Shown here one piece after another: positions 52,748 through 63,971 of a stretch of DNA of 64,000 bases; the stretch's first letter is position 1; each line of letters begins with the position of its first letter. Origin of the DNA: Bacillus australimaris (GTDB lineage: Bacteria; Bacillota; Bacilli; Bacillales; Bacillaceae); assembly GCF_001307105.1 (NCBI RefSeq), contig NZ_LGYN01000001.1, positions 496,001-560,000 of the forward strand, read 5' to 3'. A program made the position numbers and the translations under genes. The notes under the pieces were generated by a model. It was not told where the DNA came from. It saw nothing but the letters and a program-made list of their open reading frames with translations, and did no database searches.

Positions 52748-54593
<1,846 letters not shown>

Positions 54594-54644
54594 GTCGTCA
54601 GAAAAAAACATGTATATCATTGATATGATACATGCATCATCTTC

Positions 54645-54735
54645 AACTTCCCCACGCTGGTACGAGCCAGATCAGGTCCAAAGGGTTAAGAAGCTAAACT
54701 TCTCTCTCAGCCCATTTTGCGGGCACCCCTAGTCA
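54645..54735 (-). promoter_or_regulatory. TPP riboswitch of thiC
   Basis: The minus strand shows the THI-box pattern: CTAGGGGTGCCC, GGGCTGAGAGA, then ACCCTTTGGACCTGATCTGG and CCAGCGTGGGGAAG. Thiamine pyrophosphate binding would favour the terminator at 54560-54593 and shut off thiC. Confidence 0.96.
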
Positions 54736-54978
54736 CTTTTATTGATTTCCACATCAGTGTAGCATAGAGATATCATGAAAAAAAGAACTTTTAGGAAAAT
54801 AGTTCCTTTCCCCTATAAGTTTCACAGGACATGACGATATACAAACTTCTATACACGATTTGTCTTTCTTATTTCCATTAAATCTGAAATAATCATTGAT
54901 CCTTTCCTCCTATTATGTATAATTAATCTAAACGGAGAATTTTTATACATTTTATTTTTCAAAGGAAGTTCTAGTCGA

Positions 54979-55611
54979 TTGCAAACATTTCTAACATTTA
55001 TCGCCATAGGATTCTCAATTGCTCTACCTGTTGGAGCAATCACGGTTGAAATGACAAAACAGGGGTTAAAAAACGGATTCTTTCATGGTTTAACTGTAGG
55101 AGCAGGCGGCATGACCATAGACCTGTTACTTATCTTGGCATTATATGCTGGATTTGCTCAGTTTTTATCTTTGCCGTTTGTTCAAATCCCTCTCTGGCTG
55201 ATCGGAGCCATATTCTTAATGATTCTTGCATACGATTCCATTAAAAATGCCGATCAAGATATCCATTTAGCAGGAGAAAAGGTCAATAAATCATTTGCAA
55301 AAACATATCGAAACGGCTTGCTCGTGGCGGTATCTCCTGGAAATCTTGTGTTCTGGGTTTCTGTGTTTGGTGCTGTACTGGCAGATGCTTATACAAAAAC
55401 AGATTCGTCTGAATTTATACTTGCTGCCGGCGGGATTCTGGCAGGGATTCTCCTACATGACATCGGGCTTCTCACACTTGTATCTTTAACAAGGAAAGTG
55501 ATGAATCGGACGATGATCAAGTGGACTTCTATTATTGCTGGTATTTTATTACTAGGGTTTGGCTGCTATTTCTTTTACGAATTTTATATAGGCATCAAGG
55601 TTTATTTTTAA
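54979..55611 (+). CDS. LysE-family amino-acid exporter
   Basis: 210-residue membrane protein of the LysE/RhtB translocator family with six helices. The N terminus has the typical GFSIALPVGAITVEMTKQGL; the central loop and LVAVSPGNLVFWVSVFGAVLA follow. Translation begins at TTG 54979 with AAAGGAAG 11 bases upstream. A sigma-A-like TATAAT at 54923-54928 (in TATGTATAAT) with TTGATC 16 bp upstream could drive it. Substrate unknown. Not found here in B. subtilis. Confidence 0.85.
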   Translation: MQTFLTFIAIGFSIALPVGAITVEMTKQGLKNGFFHGLTVGAGGMTIDLLLILALYAGFAQFLSLPFVQIPLWLIGAIFLMILAYDSIKNADQDIHLAGEKVNKSFAKTYRNGLLVAVSPGNLVFWVSVFGAVLADAYTKTDSSEFILAAGGILAGILLHDIGLLTLVSLTRKVMNRTMIKWTSIIAGILLLGFGCYFFYEFYIGIKVYF

Positions 55612-55647
55612 AAAAAGGCTAAAGTTCATGATGAACTTTAGCCTTTT
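55611..55647. terminator. Bidirectional terminator between lysE and coxA
   Basis: GGCTAAAGTTCAT/ATGAACTTTAGCC hairpin with A and T tracts on either side. Confidence 0.88.
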
Positions 55648-55657
55648 TGATGTCAAA

Positions 55658-56275
55658 CTATCGGGTCATACCTGTTTGACCTGTTTCAAATTGTGTTCTT
55701 CTCATATCTCTAAAGCGTGTAAAAGCTCCTTCGTCTTTGATGACTTGGACTGCTCTTCCATCTGCATAACGAGTCGCCGCTTCTTCGACTTGTGATATAC
55801 CTTCCGACGTCAGGTGTCCATCTGATTTAATGGCAATATACACATTCTCATCCGTCACCATAACTTGTGAGTCTGTCACGTGGTTCATTTTATTGACACG
55901 GTTGGCAATTTTTCTTGAACGCTGGATATTCTCTTGTTTATCGTAGCCAGAGAACGACATTTGGTTATGGTAGTTCATATCTCCATGACTGTAGCGTCCA
56001 TCTCCACCTGTGAGAGGCATTCGATCACCCGTTTGAGGACGTGTACGGTAATCAACATTCGTTGTATTTCTACCGTTCATCCCCTCCATGAGTTCAGAAA
56101 CTGGCCCCTGATGATCCTGATCGTTATCGTCCGCTCGTTGATTTGAATGATAACCAACCGGCTGCCCTGATTGATTATGACGTGTATCTACACCTGCATT
56201 GTTATTTGTACCACATGCCGTTAAACCAATAGGTAGAAGCACTAATGCGATTGTTTTTTGCCATTTTTGTTGCAA
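55658..56275 (-). CDS. coxA: Spore lipoprotein CoxA (YhcN/YlaJ family)
   Basis: 205-residue lipoprotein precursor from TTG 56275 (GGGGG upstream); the ATG frame from 56335 has no site. Signal peptide QKWQKTIALVLLPIGLTAC with lipobox LTAC, a long Asn/Gln/His-rich linker, then the YhcN/YlaJ domain with SRKIANRVNKMNHVTDSQVMVTDENVYIAI. B. subtilis CoxA (YrbB) is found in the spore cortex. It lies after safA as in B. subtilis. Confidence 0.85.
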   Translation of the reverse strand: MQQKWQKTIALVLLPIGLTACGTNNNAGVDTRHNQSGQPVGYHSNQRADDNDQDHQGPVSELMEGMNGRNTTNVDYRTRPQTGDRMPLTGGDGRYSHGDMNYHNQMSFSGYDKQENIQRSRKIANRVNKMNHVTDSQVMVTDENVYIAIKSDGHLTSEGISQVEEAATRYADGRAVQVIKDEGAFTRFRDMRRTQFETGQTGMTR

Positions 56276-56373
56276 ACGAAAAACCCCCTGTACAAATTCA
56301 ATCTCATGAGCGCGAAACAGGCTCTGTTTTAGCATGTACAGTTAGGAAGAAAATCAAGCTGTCAGTTATAAAC

Positions 56374-56402
56374 AAAAAAAGGAACGATTGAGATCGTTCC
56401 TT
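56374..56402 (-). terminator. Terminator after safA
   Basis: AAGGAACGAT/ATCGTTCC hairpin followed by TTTTTTTG on the minus strand. Confidence 0.85.
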
Positions 56403-56408
56403 CTGTCA

Positions 56409-57029
56409 TTAATCTTCTTCGTCTTCCTCCGGCCTTGCAAAAACGGATTGACCTGGATATGGCTGCATATAAGGCTGAGCTGGATAAGCCCCCATCTGGC
56501 CATAAGGAACAGGATTCGGATAATGTCCTGGCCAAGGCTGATGATGCTTCAAGCCATCATCACATCCGCAGTCTTCCTTACCGTATGCTGCATTTGAAAC
56601 GTTTGGATAAAAGCCTTGATTTGCGTTGGCATTTGCATTGGCGTTTGGATGCGCATGGTGATGCCAGTGATGTCCGTCGTTTGCATGATGCTCATGATTT
56701 TCTCCGTAGTAAGCAGGCGCTTGATACGCAGGATAATACGGCTGAGCCGGGTATGGATATGGCATCATGTGATGGTGATAATAAGGCTGGATAGGATAAC
56801 ATAGGCCTGATCCCGGTAAAATTGGTGATGCCGGCACCATTTGATGCGGATATGGATACATCGCCGGCATGTAATGACCATGACCATAACCAAAATAAGG
56901 ATCATATGGTTCATGATGATGATGCTGGTGATGATGCTCGTTATTTTCAGCCACTCCTCCTACTGCTGCCCCTCCCACATTTGGCATTTGCGGGAAGTTA
57001 GGAAGATTGGGGTAATTGCCATGCTCCAT
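56409..57029 (-). CDS. Internal translation product of safA (SafA-C30-like)
   Basis: In-frame ATG at 57029 (residue 198, MEHGNYPN) lies 8 bases after AGAGGAGG, a better ribosome site than most gene starts here. B. subtilis SafA makes a C-terminal 30-kDa form from an internal start near residue 164, which recruits coat proteins. The 206-residue product would contain only the Tyr/Pro/His-rich half. Confidence 0.7.
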   Translation of the reverse strand: MEHGNYPNLPNFPQMPNVGGAAVGGVAENNEHHHQHHHHEPYDPYFGYGHGHYMPAMYPYPHQMVPASPILPGSGLCYPIQPYYHHHMMPYPYPAQPYYPAYQAPAYYGENHEHHANDGHHWHHHAHPNANANANANQGFYPNVSNAAYGKEDCGCDDGLKHHQPWPGHYPNPVPYGQMGAYPAQPYMQPYPGQSVFARPEEDEED

Positions 57030-57620
57030 GTCTTTTCCCTCCTCTTTTTGATGCGGAATATGAATAAACGGGTCATATCCCTTTGCCACTTCATCTTTTA
57101 GATGATCCTTATTTTCATAATGAAAATGGTCCTTGTTATCTTTATGGTCTTTATTTTCATGATGAAAATGGTCCTTGTGATCCTTTTTGTCATGAACATG
57201 ATCTTTCTTCTCATGAACGTGATCTTTTTTGGGAGGAGGCGTGAATGGCTGGTAGAGATTCGTCTGATAATAGTTCACATCGACTTGCGGAAAAACTGGC
57301 TGTTCGATCTTTGGCACAGGCGGTACATAAGGTACCGGTTCATTTGGTTTTTCCTTCGGCTTCGTATCTTGCACTTGCACGACATCTTTTGGTTTTTCTT
57401 TCACATACGGATGTTCTTTCGTTTTTGGCATTTCTTTTGCTTTGTGATGTTCTGTCTTCACAGGAACACCACTAGATGGAATCTTAATCTTCATACCCGG
57501 CATAATCAGATCTGGATTACTGAGCTGTGAATTTAGTTTTTTCAATTCTTGAAAGTCGACTCCGTATTTCTTTGAAATTTTCCAAAGGGAGTCTCCCTTT
57601 TGCACAATATGAATTTTCAA
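56409..57620 (-). CDS. safA: Spore coat morphogenetic protein SafA
   Basis: 403-residue inner-coat assembly protein. N-terminal LysM domain (about 1-50, IHIVQKGDSLWKISKKYGVDFQELKKLN) localises it to the cortex/coat interface through SpoVID; a Pro/Lys-rich linker follows, then a tandem KDHxH-rich region at about 130-180, then a Pro/Tyr/His-rich C-terminal half with PYP and HHHH runs. A strong internal start is present at residue 198. GAGGGGAAAACG precedes the ATG at 57620. Likely controlled by sigma-E as in B. subtilis. Confidence 0.92.
   Translation of the reverse strand: MKIHIVQKGDSLWKISKKYGVDFQELKKLNSQLSNPDLIMPGMKIKIPSSGVPVKTEHHKAKEMPKTKEHPYVKEKPKDVVQVQDTKPKEKPNEPVPYVPPVPKIEQPVFPQVDVNYYQTNLYQPFTPPPKKDHVHEKKDHVHDKKDHKDHFHHENKDHKDNKDHFHYENKDHLKDEVAKGYDPFIHIPHQKEEGKDMEHGNYPNLPNFPQMPNVGGAAVGGVAENNEHHHQHHHHEPYDPYFGYGHGHYMPAMYPYPHQMVPASPILPGSGLCYPIQPYYHHHMMPYPYPAQPYYPAYQAPAYYGENHEHHANDGHHWHHHAHPNANANANANQGFYPNVSNAAYGKEDCGCDDGLKHHQPWPGHYPNPVPYGQMGAYPAQPYMQPYPGQSVFARPEEDEED
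57107..57181 (-). repeat. 42-bp tandem repeat within safA
   Basis: A 31-bp sequence at 57109-57139 recurs at 57151-57181 with two mismatches, offset 42 bp, adding a 14-residue DHFHxENKDHKDNK-type unit; shorter 24-bp units (KDHVHEK, KDHVHDK) adjoin it. Confidence 0.75.
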
Positions 57621-57751
57621 CGTTTTCCCCTCCTATGCAAAACGTGAACGTAACGGTTATGTCAGAAGTACAATATGTTTCAACATAAATTTATGCCTAT
57701 TTACAAGCCGATATGATAAAAACTTGTTTTCTGACAGGAGAGGCCGATTCA

Positions 57752-58861
57752 TTATTTAATAGCAAGCATTTTCTTTAATGCAAGCAAAGCGTCTTTTGTG
57801 ATGTCTTCATTGACCTGTATTAATCCGGCCGGGTCACCCTTCTCAATGCTTTCAAGTGACCAGAGCAAATGAGGCAGATCAATTCGATTCATGGTCAAAC
57901 AAGGACACATATCTGGGTTGAGGGATTCAATTTGTTTATCTGGGTGCTGCGCTATGATCCGTTTGACTAAATTCATCTCTGTCCCAATCGCCCACTTGCT
58001 TCCTGCTGGCGCCTGCTTAATCGTATCGATGATAAATTTCGTTGATCCCGCTAGATCAGAAGCCATTACGACCTCATGTGTGCATTCTGGATGGACAAGG
58101 ATTTGAATGTCACGGTCTTTTTTTCTCATTTCTTCAACATTCTTCACGGTAAACTTCTCATGTACAGAGCAATGGCCTTTCCATAAAATCATCTTGATAC
58201 GGGAAAGCGGCTGGTCGGTGATGAGCTTTTCTTCTATCTGATCCCAAACAGCCATTTCCTCTAATGGAATACCCAAATCAAATGCCGTATTACGCCCTAG
58301 ATGTTGATCAGGGAGAAACAGAATCCGTTCTTTTTGTGTAAGTGCCCACTCAAGTACTTTTTTAGCGTTTGACGATGTCACAGTCGCCCCGCCATGCTTG
58401 CCGACAAATGCTTTAATATCCGCTGTTGAGTTGACATACGTAAGCGGGAGTATGGTATCCCCAAACAGATCAGTGAGCTGCTCCCATGCTCTGTCCGTTT
58501 GTTGCATGTTCGCCATATCTGCCATCGAACAGCCTGCCCTCATATCTGGCAATATGACGCTTTGATTTTTGTTTGACAGCATATCTGCCGTTTCCGCCAT
58601 AAAGTGAACACCGCAGAACACAATGTATTCAGCCTCATGATTGTCAGCAGCTATTTGCGCCAGCTGCAACGAATCTCCCGTTGCATCCGCAAACTCGATG
58701 ACCTCATCCTTTTGATAATGATGGCCTGGTATAAAAAGCTTTGAGCCAAAAGCCCGCTTAATTTCTAACACACGACGCTTCATCTCCTCATCAGAGAGGT
58801 ATTTATATTCATCCGGCATCATGACTGCCTGTTGATTGGCTAATACATCAAGCATAGACAT
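57752..58861 (-). CDS. nadA: Quinolinate synthase NadA
   Basis: 4Fe-4S enzyme condensing iminoaspartate with DHAP to quinolinate. The 369 residues carry the cluster cysteines in CGVHFMAE / RAGCSMADM (about 110), HPECTHEVV (about 231) and [12 protein letters not shown] (about 318). GGGGGA precedes the ATG at 58861, which overlaps the nadC end by 14 bp. Last of nadB-nadC-nadA. Sulfur for the cluster is probably provided by NifS, encoded divergently. Confidence 0.96.
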   Translation of the reverse strand: MSMLDVLANQQAVMMPDEYKYLSDEEMKRRVLEIKRAFGSKLFIPGHHYQKDEVIEFADATGDSLQLAQIAADNHEAEYIVFCGVHFMAETADMLSNKNQSVILPDMRAGCSMADMANMQQTDRAWEQLTDLFGDTILPLTYVNSTADIKAFVGKHGGATVTSSNAKKVLEWALTQKERILFLPDQHLGRNTAFDLGIPLEEMAVWDQIEEKLITDQPLSRIKMILWKGHCSVHEKFTVKNVEEMRKKDRDIQILVHPECTHEVVMASDLAGSTKFIIDTIKQAPAGSKWAIGTEMNLVKRIIAQHPDKQIESLNPDMCPCLTMNRIDLPHLLWSLESIEKGDPAGLIQVNEDITKDALLALKKMLAIK

Positions 58862-59711
58862 GAGACGTTCCCCCTTTATGACTGAATTCCATATTCATAC
58901 TAAAATCAAATGCTGGTGCAGAATGCGTCAGAAAACCAAGTGAAATAAGATCAACCCCTGTCCCCCTGTAACTTGGCAATGTCTCTAACGTGATGCCCCC
59001 TGAAGCCTCTGTCAAAATGGACTTTGGCGTCATTTGTTTCAAACGTTTTACTTCATCCGGAGAGCAGTTATCAAACATGATGACATCTGCTTTTGCATCA
59101 ATAGCTTCCAATAGCTGTGTTTCTGATTCAATTTCCACTTCAATTTTTACCATATGACCGGCATATGCTCTCGCTTTTTCTACAGCTTCTCGAATAGAAC
59201 CGCATGCGGCAATATGATTATCTTTAATCATCACCCCATCTGATAAGCCAAAGCGATGATTCTTTCCTCCGCCTGTTTTCACTGCGTATTTCTCTAACAT
59301 GCGCAAGCCGGGAGTCGTTTTTCTCGTATCACAAATCGTAATAGATGGGTCACCTAATCGCTGTACCGCTTCATGTGTTAAGGTGGCGATACCTGTCATT
59401 CGCTGTAATACATTCAAAATGACCCGTTCTCCTTTTAGTAAGTCATTGACTGGGCCCTTGATTTTCGCCAGTACATCACCTGACTGAATCCAATCACCTT
59501 CTTGAAAAAACAGCTCAGTTTGAATTTGTTCATTCAGCAAACGGTATCCTATATCAATCACTTGTGATCCTGCCAAAATACCAGATTGTTTCGCAATGAT
59601 AAGAGCTGTTCCTTTCTTATCTCCAAAGATGGCATCAGCTGATACATCACCAAAGCCAATATCTTCTGTGAAAAAATGAGTGAGCATTTGTTTTAACTGT
59701 AAACGTTCCAT
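58848..59711 (-). CDS. nadC: Nicotinate-nucleotide pyrophosphorylase NadC
   Basis: Converts quinolinate and PRPP to nicotinate mononucleotide. 287 residues with the family segments [37 protein letters not shown] and DVIMFDN near 210. The ATG at 59711 overlaps the end of nadB by 19 bp, with AAAGGATCGGTG upstream. Confidence 0.95.
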   Translation of the reverse strand: MERLQLKQMLTHFFTEDIGFGDVSADAIFGDKKGTALIIAKQSGILAGSQVIDIGYRLLNEQIQTELFFQEGDWIQSGDVLAKIKGPVNDLLKGERVILNVLQRMTGIATLTHEAVQRLGDPSITICDTRKTTPGLRMLEKYAVKTGGGKNHRFGLSDGVMIKDNHIAACGSIREAVEKARAYAGHMVKIEVEIESETQLLEAIDAKADVIMFDNCSPDEVKRLKQMTPKSILTEASGGITLETLPSYRGTGVDLISLGFLTHSAPAFDFSMNMEFSHKGGTSHVYA

Positions 59712-61267
59712 TTGGCACCGATCCTTTCATTTTTCATGATGTGCATGTGACCTTTTTCATGAACAATCTGCTTGCCCCGCCAAAAAGCATCGTTTCGCTT
59801 TGGATAATCCATTCGATAATGGCCTCCTCTGCTTTCTGTTCGGAGTAATGCAGATTTTACAAGGCAAACCGCTAATGCCCATTGATTGCTTAATTCAACT
59901 TGTTCATTTGTGATATCCTTCACATTCATTTGCTGAAAAGAGACTTGTTGTAATGTATGAAGCAAGGTCTGTAAGCCTTTTTCATCTCTCACAATGGCAG
60001 CATATGTTGTCATCCATTGACTCATCTCAGTCCTTGAAAGCATTGGGACAGACCATACTTCTTCAATAGAAAAAGCTGGGCTGGTTTCTTTCTGTTTAGG
60101 CAGCTGTTTCATTCTCTGTGCCGCTTTGCTGCCTAAAACGAGACCTTCCAAAAGAGAATTACTCGCCAATCGATTCGCACCATGTAAGCCTGTACAGGCC
60201 GCTTCTCCAATGGCAAATAGCGATGGAACAGTTGTTTCTCCATATTCATTGACGCTGATTCCGCCCATTAAAAAGTGCATACCGGGTGAAATTGGCAGCC
60301 TGCCGCTTGCCATATCGACCCCCGCACGCTGACACATTGCATAAATCGCTGGAAAACGAGCTGAAAAATGCGGAATATCATGGATGTTGAGATACAGATG
60401 ATGACCTAATTGCTGCTCATGAAAAATAGCTCTAGCGACCACATCTCTAGGCGCTAAATCAGCTTGCGGGTGAATGCCTTTCATGATCCGCCTGCCTGTT
60501 TCATCTTCTAAATAGGCTCCCTCACCACGGACTGCCTCTGAAACGAGACCCACTGCTTTTCCAGAGATCGTCAAAAGTGTGGGATGGAATTGAACAAATT
60601 CAAGGTCCACTAATTGCGCTCCGGCTCGATAAGCCATCATAAGTCCATCTCCTGTTACAGAAGGATCATTTGTGTTTGTCTCATATAGGGAGCCGCAGCC
60701 GCCAGTTGATAAAACAACTGCATCTGCAGTCATCGTATGTACATGTCCTTTCTCGTCTTTCCATACAACACCCTTACATGTCCCTTCATGAATCAATAGA
60801 TCTATCACATGGTGATTTTCGTATAAATGAATATGTGAGCCAAGCTGGCTTTTCAGAAACTGCACAAGGGTTTTCCCTGTTTGATCTCCTCCTGCATGCA
60901 AAATGCGGTGAGTCGTGTGCGCGCCCTCTTTACCTAATTGCGGCACCCCTGACTCATGTTGATCAAATGGAAAGCCTTCTGCTACGAGCTGCTCCACAAG
61001 ATGTTTTCCAAGACGCACGATTTCCTGTACGATTCTTTCATCATTGTGATCACAGCCGGCAGCTAGTGTATCTTCCACATGCTGCTGAATCGAATCATGT
61101 GCTGAAAATGCAGCAGCAATTCCGCCTTGTGCGAGCATGGAATTACTAGAGGAAAATTGTTTTTTTGTCATTATGATGACTTGGCAGTTTTCCGAAATGG
61201 TTTTTGCAAAGGAAAGCGCTGCAATGCCTGATCCCACCACAATGATTTTTTTGATTGATGACATCAT
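59693..61267 (-). CDS. nadB: L-aspartate oxidase NadB
   Basis: FAD enzyme oxidising aspartate to iminoaspartate, the first step of NAD synthesis. The 524 residues include the FAD GxGxxG motif VVGSGIAALSFA near 11-22, SEAVRGEGAYLEDETGRRIM and the GLHGANRLASNSLLEGLVLG segment. The start is ATG 61267 or ATG 61264 (adjacent codons) with AGGAGGGG upstream. First gene of the nad operon, divergent from nifS with a shared NiaR-regulated region. Confidence 0.94.
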   Translation of the reverse strand: MMSSIKKIIVVGSGIAALSFAKTISENCQVIIMTKKQFSSSNSMLAQGGIAAAFSAHDSIQQHVEDTLAAGCDHNDERIVQEIVRLGKHLVEQLVAEGFPFDQHESGVPQLGKEGAHTTHRILHAGGDQTGKTLVQFLKSQLGSHIHLYENHHVIDLLIHEGTCKGVVWKDEKGHVHTMTADAVVLSTGGCGSLYETNTNDPSVTGDGLMMAYRAGAQLVDLEFVQFHPTLLTISGKAVGLVSEAVRGEGAYLEDETGRRIMKGIHPQADLAPRDVVARAIFHEQQLGHHLYLNIHDIPHFSARFPAIYAMCQRAGVDMASGRLPISPGMHFLMGGISVNEYGETTVPSLFAIGEAACTGLHGANRLASNSLLEGLVLGSKAAQRMKQLPKQKETSPAFSIEEVWSVPMLSRTEMSQWMTTYAAIVRDEKGLQTLLHTLQQVSFQQMNVKDITNEQVELSNQWALAVCLVKSALLRTESRGGHYRMDYPKRNDAFWRGKQIVHEKGHMHIMKNERIGAKWNVYS

Positions 61268-61283
61268 CGCCCCTCCTGTCAAT

Positions 61284-61323
61284 TACACCTGTCTTGACAC
61301 ATATCATTACACAACACTACAAT
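61284..61323. promoter_or_regulatory. nadB-nifS divergent control region with candidate NiaR site
   Basis: TTGACA (61294-61299) and TACAAT (61318-61323), 18 bp apart, form a nifS promoter. The -35 lies in TGTCTTGACA (61290-61299), a TGTC/GACA inverted repeat that is a candidate NiaR operator. NiaR with nicotinate represses both operons in B. subtilis; the exact box here is inferred. Confidence 0.5.
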
Positions 61324-61361
61324 AAATACAAGAAAAAATTTTATCATAGGAGATGGATGAG

Positions 61362-62504
61362 TTGGTTTATTTAGATTACGCTGCTTCTACACCCGTTTCA
61401 GAGGAAGCACTGCATGTTTTTCAGCAGCTAAGTAAAGATTGCTATGGGAATGCAAGCAGTCTTCATGATGCTGGGGGAAAAGCACATGACATATTGACTT
61501 ACAGCAGGCAATCACTTGCTGCCATGATTGAGGGCGAACCAAACGGAGTCTACTTTACAAGCGGCGGAACTGAATCCAATCTCCTTGCGATTCAATCCAT
61601 CACAAATGGGCTGCCAGCACATAAAAAACATGTCATCACAACTTCCGTAGAGCACCCTTCTGTTCATCATGCGGTAAGCAGCTTAGAACGTCTTGGCGTG
61701 AAGGTCACAATCATTGAACCGAATCAAGATGGGATCATTACAGAGGACATTCTCAAAGAAGCAATTTTGCCTGAAACAGGACTAGTGTCTATTCAACATG
61801 CAAACTCAGAAACAGGGATTATCCAGCCACTTGCAGAATTAGCGCCTCTTTTAAAAGAAAGGAACATTCTTTTTCATACAGATGCTGTGCAAACATTTGG
61901 AAAGATTCGTGTGTCGATTAAGGAGCTTGGGGTCGATGCCGTGTCCATTTCTAGTCATAAAGTGTATGCTCCTAAGGGCGCTGGTGCCGTTTATATGGGC
62001 ACGCAAGTTCCTTGGAAGCCTTTATATGCGGGTGCAGTTCAGGAAAATGGCTTACGTCCTGGAACAGTCAATGTTCCGTGCATCGGTGCTTTTATTGCCG
62101 CGAGCGAACAAATGATGCTTAGGCTAGATGAGCAGCATACATTAGATGAGCAGCTTCGTGATTATTTTCTTCAGCAGGTCAAATTAAGGAAGCTTCCTGT
62201 TCGGACACTTCAGGATAATGACAATCGCCGCATGCTGCCTCATATTATTGGTTGTTTTTTTGAAGGGTTTGAAGGACAATATGTAATGTTAGCATGTAAC
62301 CGGCATGGGATTTGTGTATCAACTGGAAGCGCATGTGCTTCTGGTTATCATCATCCTTCCCCTGCTGTGAAGGCATTGCGTTTATCAGATCGTGATGCTC
62401 TTCAATTTATTCGATTATCATTTGGATGGCAGTCATCACAAGATGACATCGATCAGCTTTTGCATACATTTGAGCATTTGCAAAAGGAGAAGAAGGGAGC
62501 ATAG
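61362..62504 (+). CDS. nifS: Cysteine desulfurase NifS (NAD-specific)
   Basis: PLP enzyme of 380 residues that supplies sulfur for NadA cluster assembly. HTDAVQTFG is at 172-180, PLP Lys200 in SSHKVYAPKG and catalytic Cys325 in STGSACASG. The TTG at 61362 gives MVYLDYAAST, as in B. subtilis, 9 bases after GGAG; an ATG at 61353 directly abuts the site. Two such desulfurases exist in the window, this one tied to NAD, the other (24066-25208) to MnmA. Confidence 0.92.
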   Translation: MVYLDYAASTPVSEEALHVFQQLSKDCYGNASSLHDAGGKAHDILTYSRQSLAAMIEGEPNGVYFTSGGTESNLLAIQSITNGLPAHKKHVITTSVEHPSVHHAVSSLERLGVKVTIIEPNQDGIITEDILKEAILPETGLVSIQHANSETGIIQPLAELAPLLKERNILFHTDAVQTFGKIRVSIKELGVDAVSISSHKVYAPKGAGAVYMGTQVPWKPLYAGAVQENGLRPGTVNVPCIGAFIAASEQMMLRLDEQHTLDEQLRDYFLQQVKLRKLPVRTLQDNDNRRMLPHIIGCFFEGFEGQYVMLACNRHGICVSTGSACASGYHHPSPAVKALRLSDRDALQFIRLSFGWQSSQDDIDQLLHTFEHLQKEKKGA

Positions 62505-62507
62505 GAC

Positions 62508-63050
62508 GTGGAGCAAGAGAGGAAACTCATTGGCGAGGAAAGAAGAACCGCCATTTTAGAGTGGCTGAAAGAAACAGACACACCGCTTACCGGCAGCTTT
62601 TTAGCTAAAAAAGCGGCTGTCTCTCGACAAGTCATTGTACAAGATATTTCATTATTAAAAGCAAAAAACGAACCCATTATTGCCACAAGCCAAGGCTATG
62701 TGTATATGGCATCGCAGCATGCGCCAGAAAGAGAAATTGAACAAATCATCGCCTGTAAGCATGATCCTGTTCGGACAGAAGAGGAACTGACCTTGATTGT
62801 AGACTTTGGTGTAACGGTGAAAGATGTGATCATTGAGCACCCTGTTTACGGCGAGCTCACAGCCTCTATTCGTGTCAGCACACGGAAACAAGTCGCTGAT
62901 TTCGTTCATCATATTTCTCATACCGGCGCGTCCTACTTGTCAGAACTAACTGACGGCGTGCACTTACATACCCTCACCTCATACAGCCAAAAGCAGCTTG
63001 ACCAAGCCATCCAAGCGCTGGATGACGCCGGGTTTTTAATAAAAGACTAA
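62508..63050 (+). CDS. niaR: NAD biosynthesis repressor NiaR (YrxA)
   Basis: 180-residue repressor that binds nicotinic acid and represses nadBCA and nifS. N-terminal HTH_11 winged helix (RRTAILEWLKETDTPLTGSFLAKKAAVSRQVIVQDI) and C-terminal 3H domain with the conserved histidines in EHPVYGEL, HHISHTGASYL and GVHLHTL. GTG start at 62508 with GGGAG 8 bases upstream. 3 bp after nifS, so both are made from one transcript and the system is autoregulated. Confidence 0.93.
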   Translation: MEQERKLIGEERRTAILEWLKETDTPLTGSFLAKKAAVSRQVIVQDISLLKAKNEPIIATSQGYVYMASQHAPEREIEQIIACKHDPVRTEEELTLIVDFGVTVKDVIIEHPVYGELTASIRVSTRKQVADFVHHISHTGASYLSELTDGVHLHTLTSYSQKQLDQAIQALDDAGFLIKD

Positions 63051-63083
63051 AAAAATAGTGTCCCCGTGAGGACACTATTTTTC
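63049..63083. terminator. Bidirectional terminator between niaR and pheA
   Basis: AAAATAGTGTCC/GGACACTATTTT perfect hairpin with T tracts on both strands. Confidence 0.9.
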
Positions 63084-63953
63084 ATTCGTTAATTCATATG
63101 TTTGGTAGCTGCCGAGCAGCTTAACCTCACAGCCAATTGCTTCTAATTCTTGAATCGCTCCAGGGACTAGGACCTCATCCATTTCTTTTTCAATATCAAT
63201 AATAAATAAATAGTGTCCAAGACCTGTTTTTGTCGGACGAGATTCAATTTTTGACAAATTGAGGTTCCGCCAAGAAAAAGCAGATAGCACGCGGTGCAAT
63301 GCGCCTGATTGGTCATCCTTTGGCAGACTGACCACAATGGTCGTTTTTGGCTTTGATGAAAAACCAGAGTTCATTGGGTACGACGCCTTAGGATCTTTAT
63401 GTAAAATCACAAAGCGTGTATGGTTGTGCGGATAATCATGAATATCTTTTTTCGCAATCGTCAAACCATACGTTTTTGCGGCAATCTCATTAGCAATGGC
63501 CCCTACAGCTTCATCTGGATGCTCACTGATGTATTTCGCTGCATAGCCTGTTGATTCCACTGGCCGGTGCGGAATATGGGGATAATGCTTTTTCAGAAAT
63601 TGATGACACTGGGCAATCGCATGAGGATGTGATTGAATGACATCTAATGACTCCCAGCTCTCCGCTCTTGACGGATGGACAAGCAAATGCTGCCGAATCG
63701 GTGCTGTCATTTCACCAACAATGGACAGCGCTTCTTCATGAATTAAATAATCAATCGTTAAGTTCACAGATCCTTCGAGTGCATTTTCAAGTGGAACGAC
63801 CGCCAAATCTACTTCGCCCTTTGACACAGCATCCATACATTGCGGAATCGTTGCATAAGCCCGCTGCACTGCATCTTTTGGAAAGCAAGAGCATACGGCC
63901 AAATGAGTAAATGTTGCTTCTGGTCCAAAATAACCTACAGTTAATTGCTTCAT
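63075..63953 (-). CDS. pheA: Prephenate dehydratase
   Basis: Converts prephenate to phenylpyruvate for phenylalanine synthesis. 292 residues: type-2 periplasmic-binding-like catalytic domain (GYFGPEATFTH at the start, catalytic Thr-Arg-Phe in HNHTRFVILHK near 176) and a C-terminal ACT domain with the Phe-binding SGALHRVLSAF and SKIESRPTKTGLG motifs. AAAAGGAGAG precedes the ATG at 63953. Follows pheB. Confidence 0.96.
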   Translation of the reverse strand: MKQLTVGYFGPEATFTHLAVCSCFPKDAVQRAYATIPQCMDAVSKGEVDLAVVPLENALEGSVNLTIDYLIHEEALSIVGEMTAPIRQHLLVHPSRAESWESLDVIQSHPHAIAQCHQFLKKHYPHIPHRPVESTGYAAKYISEHPDEAVGAIANEIAAKTYGLTIAKKDIHDYPHNHTRFVILHKDPKASYPMNSGFSSKPKTTIVVSLPKDDQSGALHRVLSAFSWRNLNLSKIESRPTKTGLGHYLFIIDIEKEMDEVLVPGAIQELEAIGCEVKLLGSYQTYELTNEK

Positions 63954-63971
63954 CTGCTATGATCTCTCCTT

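Noticed and set aside
57109-57181. Possible short CRISPR-like repeat
   Set aside because: Repeats are inside safA, in frame, unevenly spaced and encode a repeated peptide.
57102-57530. 142-residue very hydrophobic frame opposite safA
   Set aside because: It is the complement of the Lys/Asp/His repeat region; composition is an artefact of the repeats.
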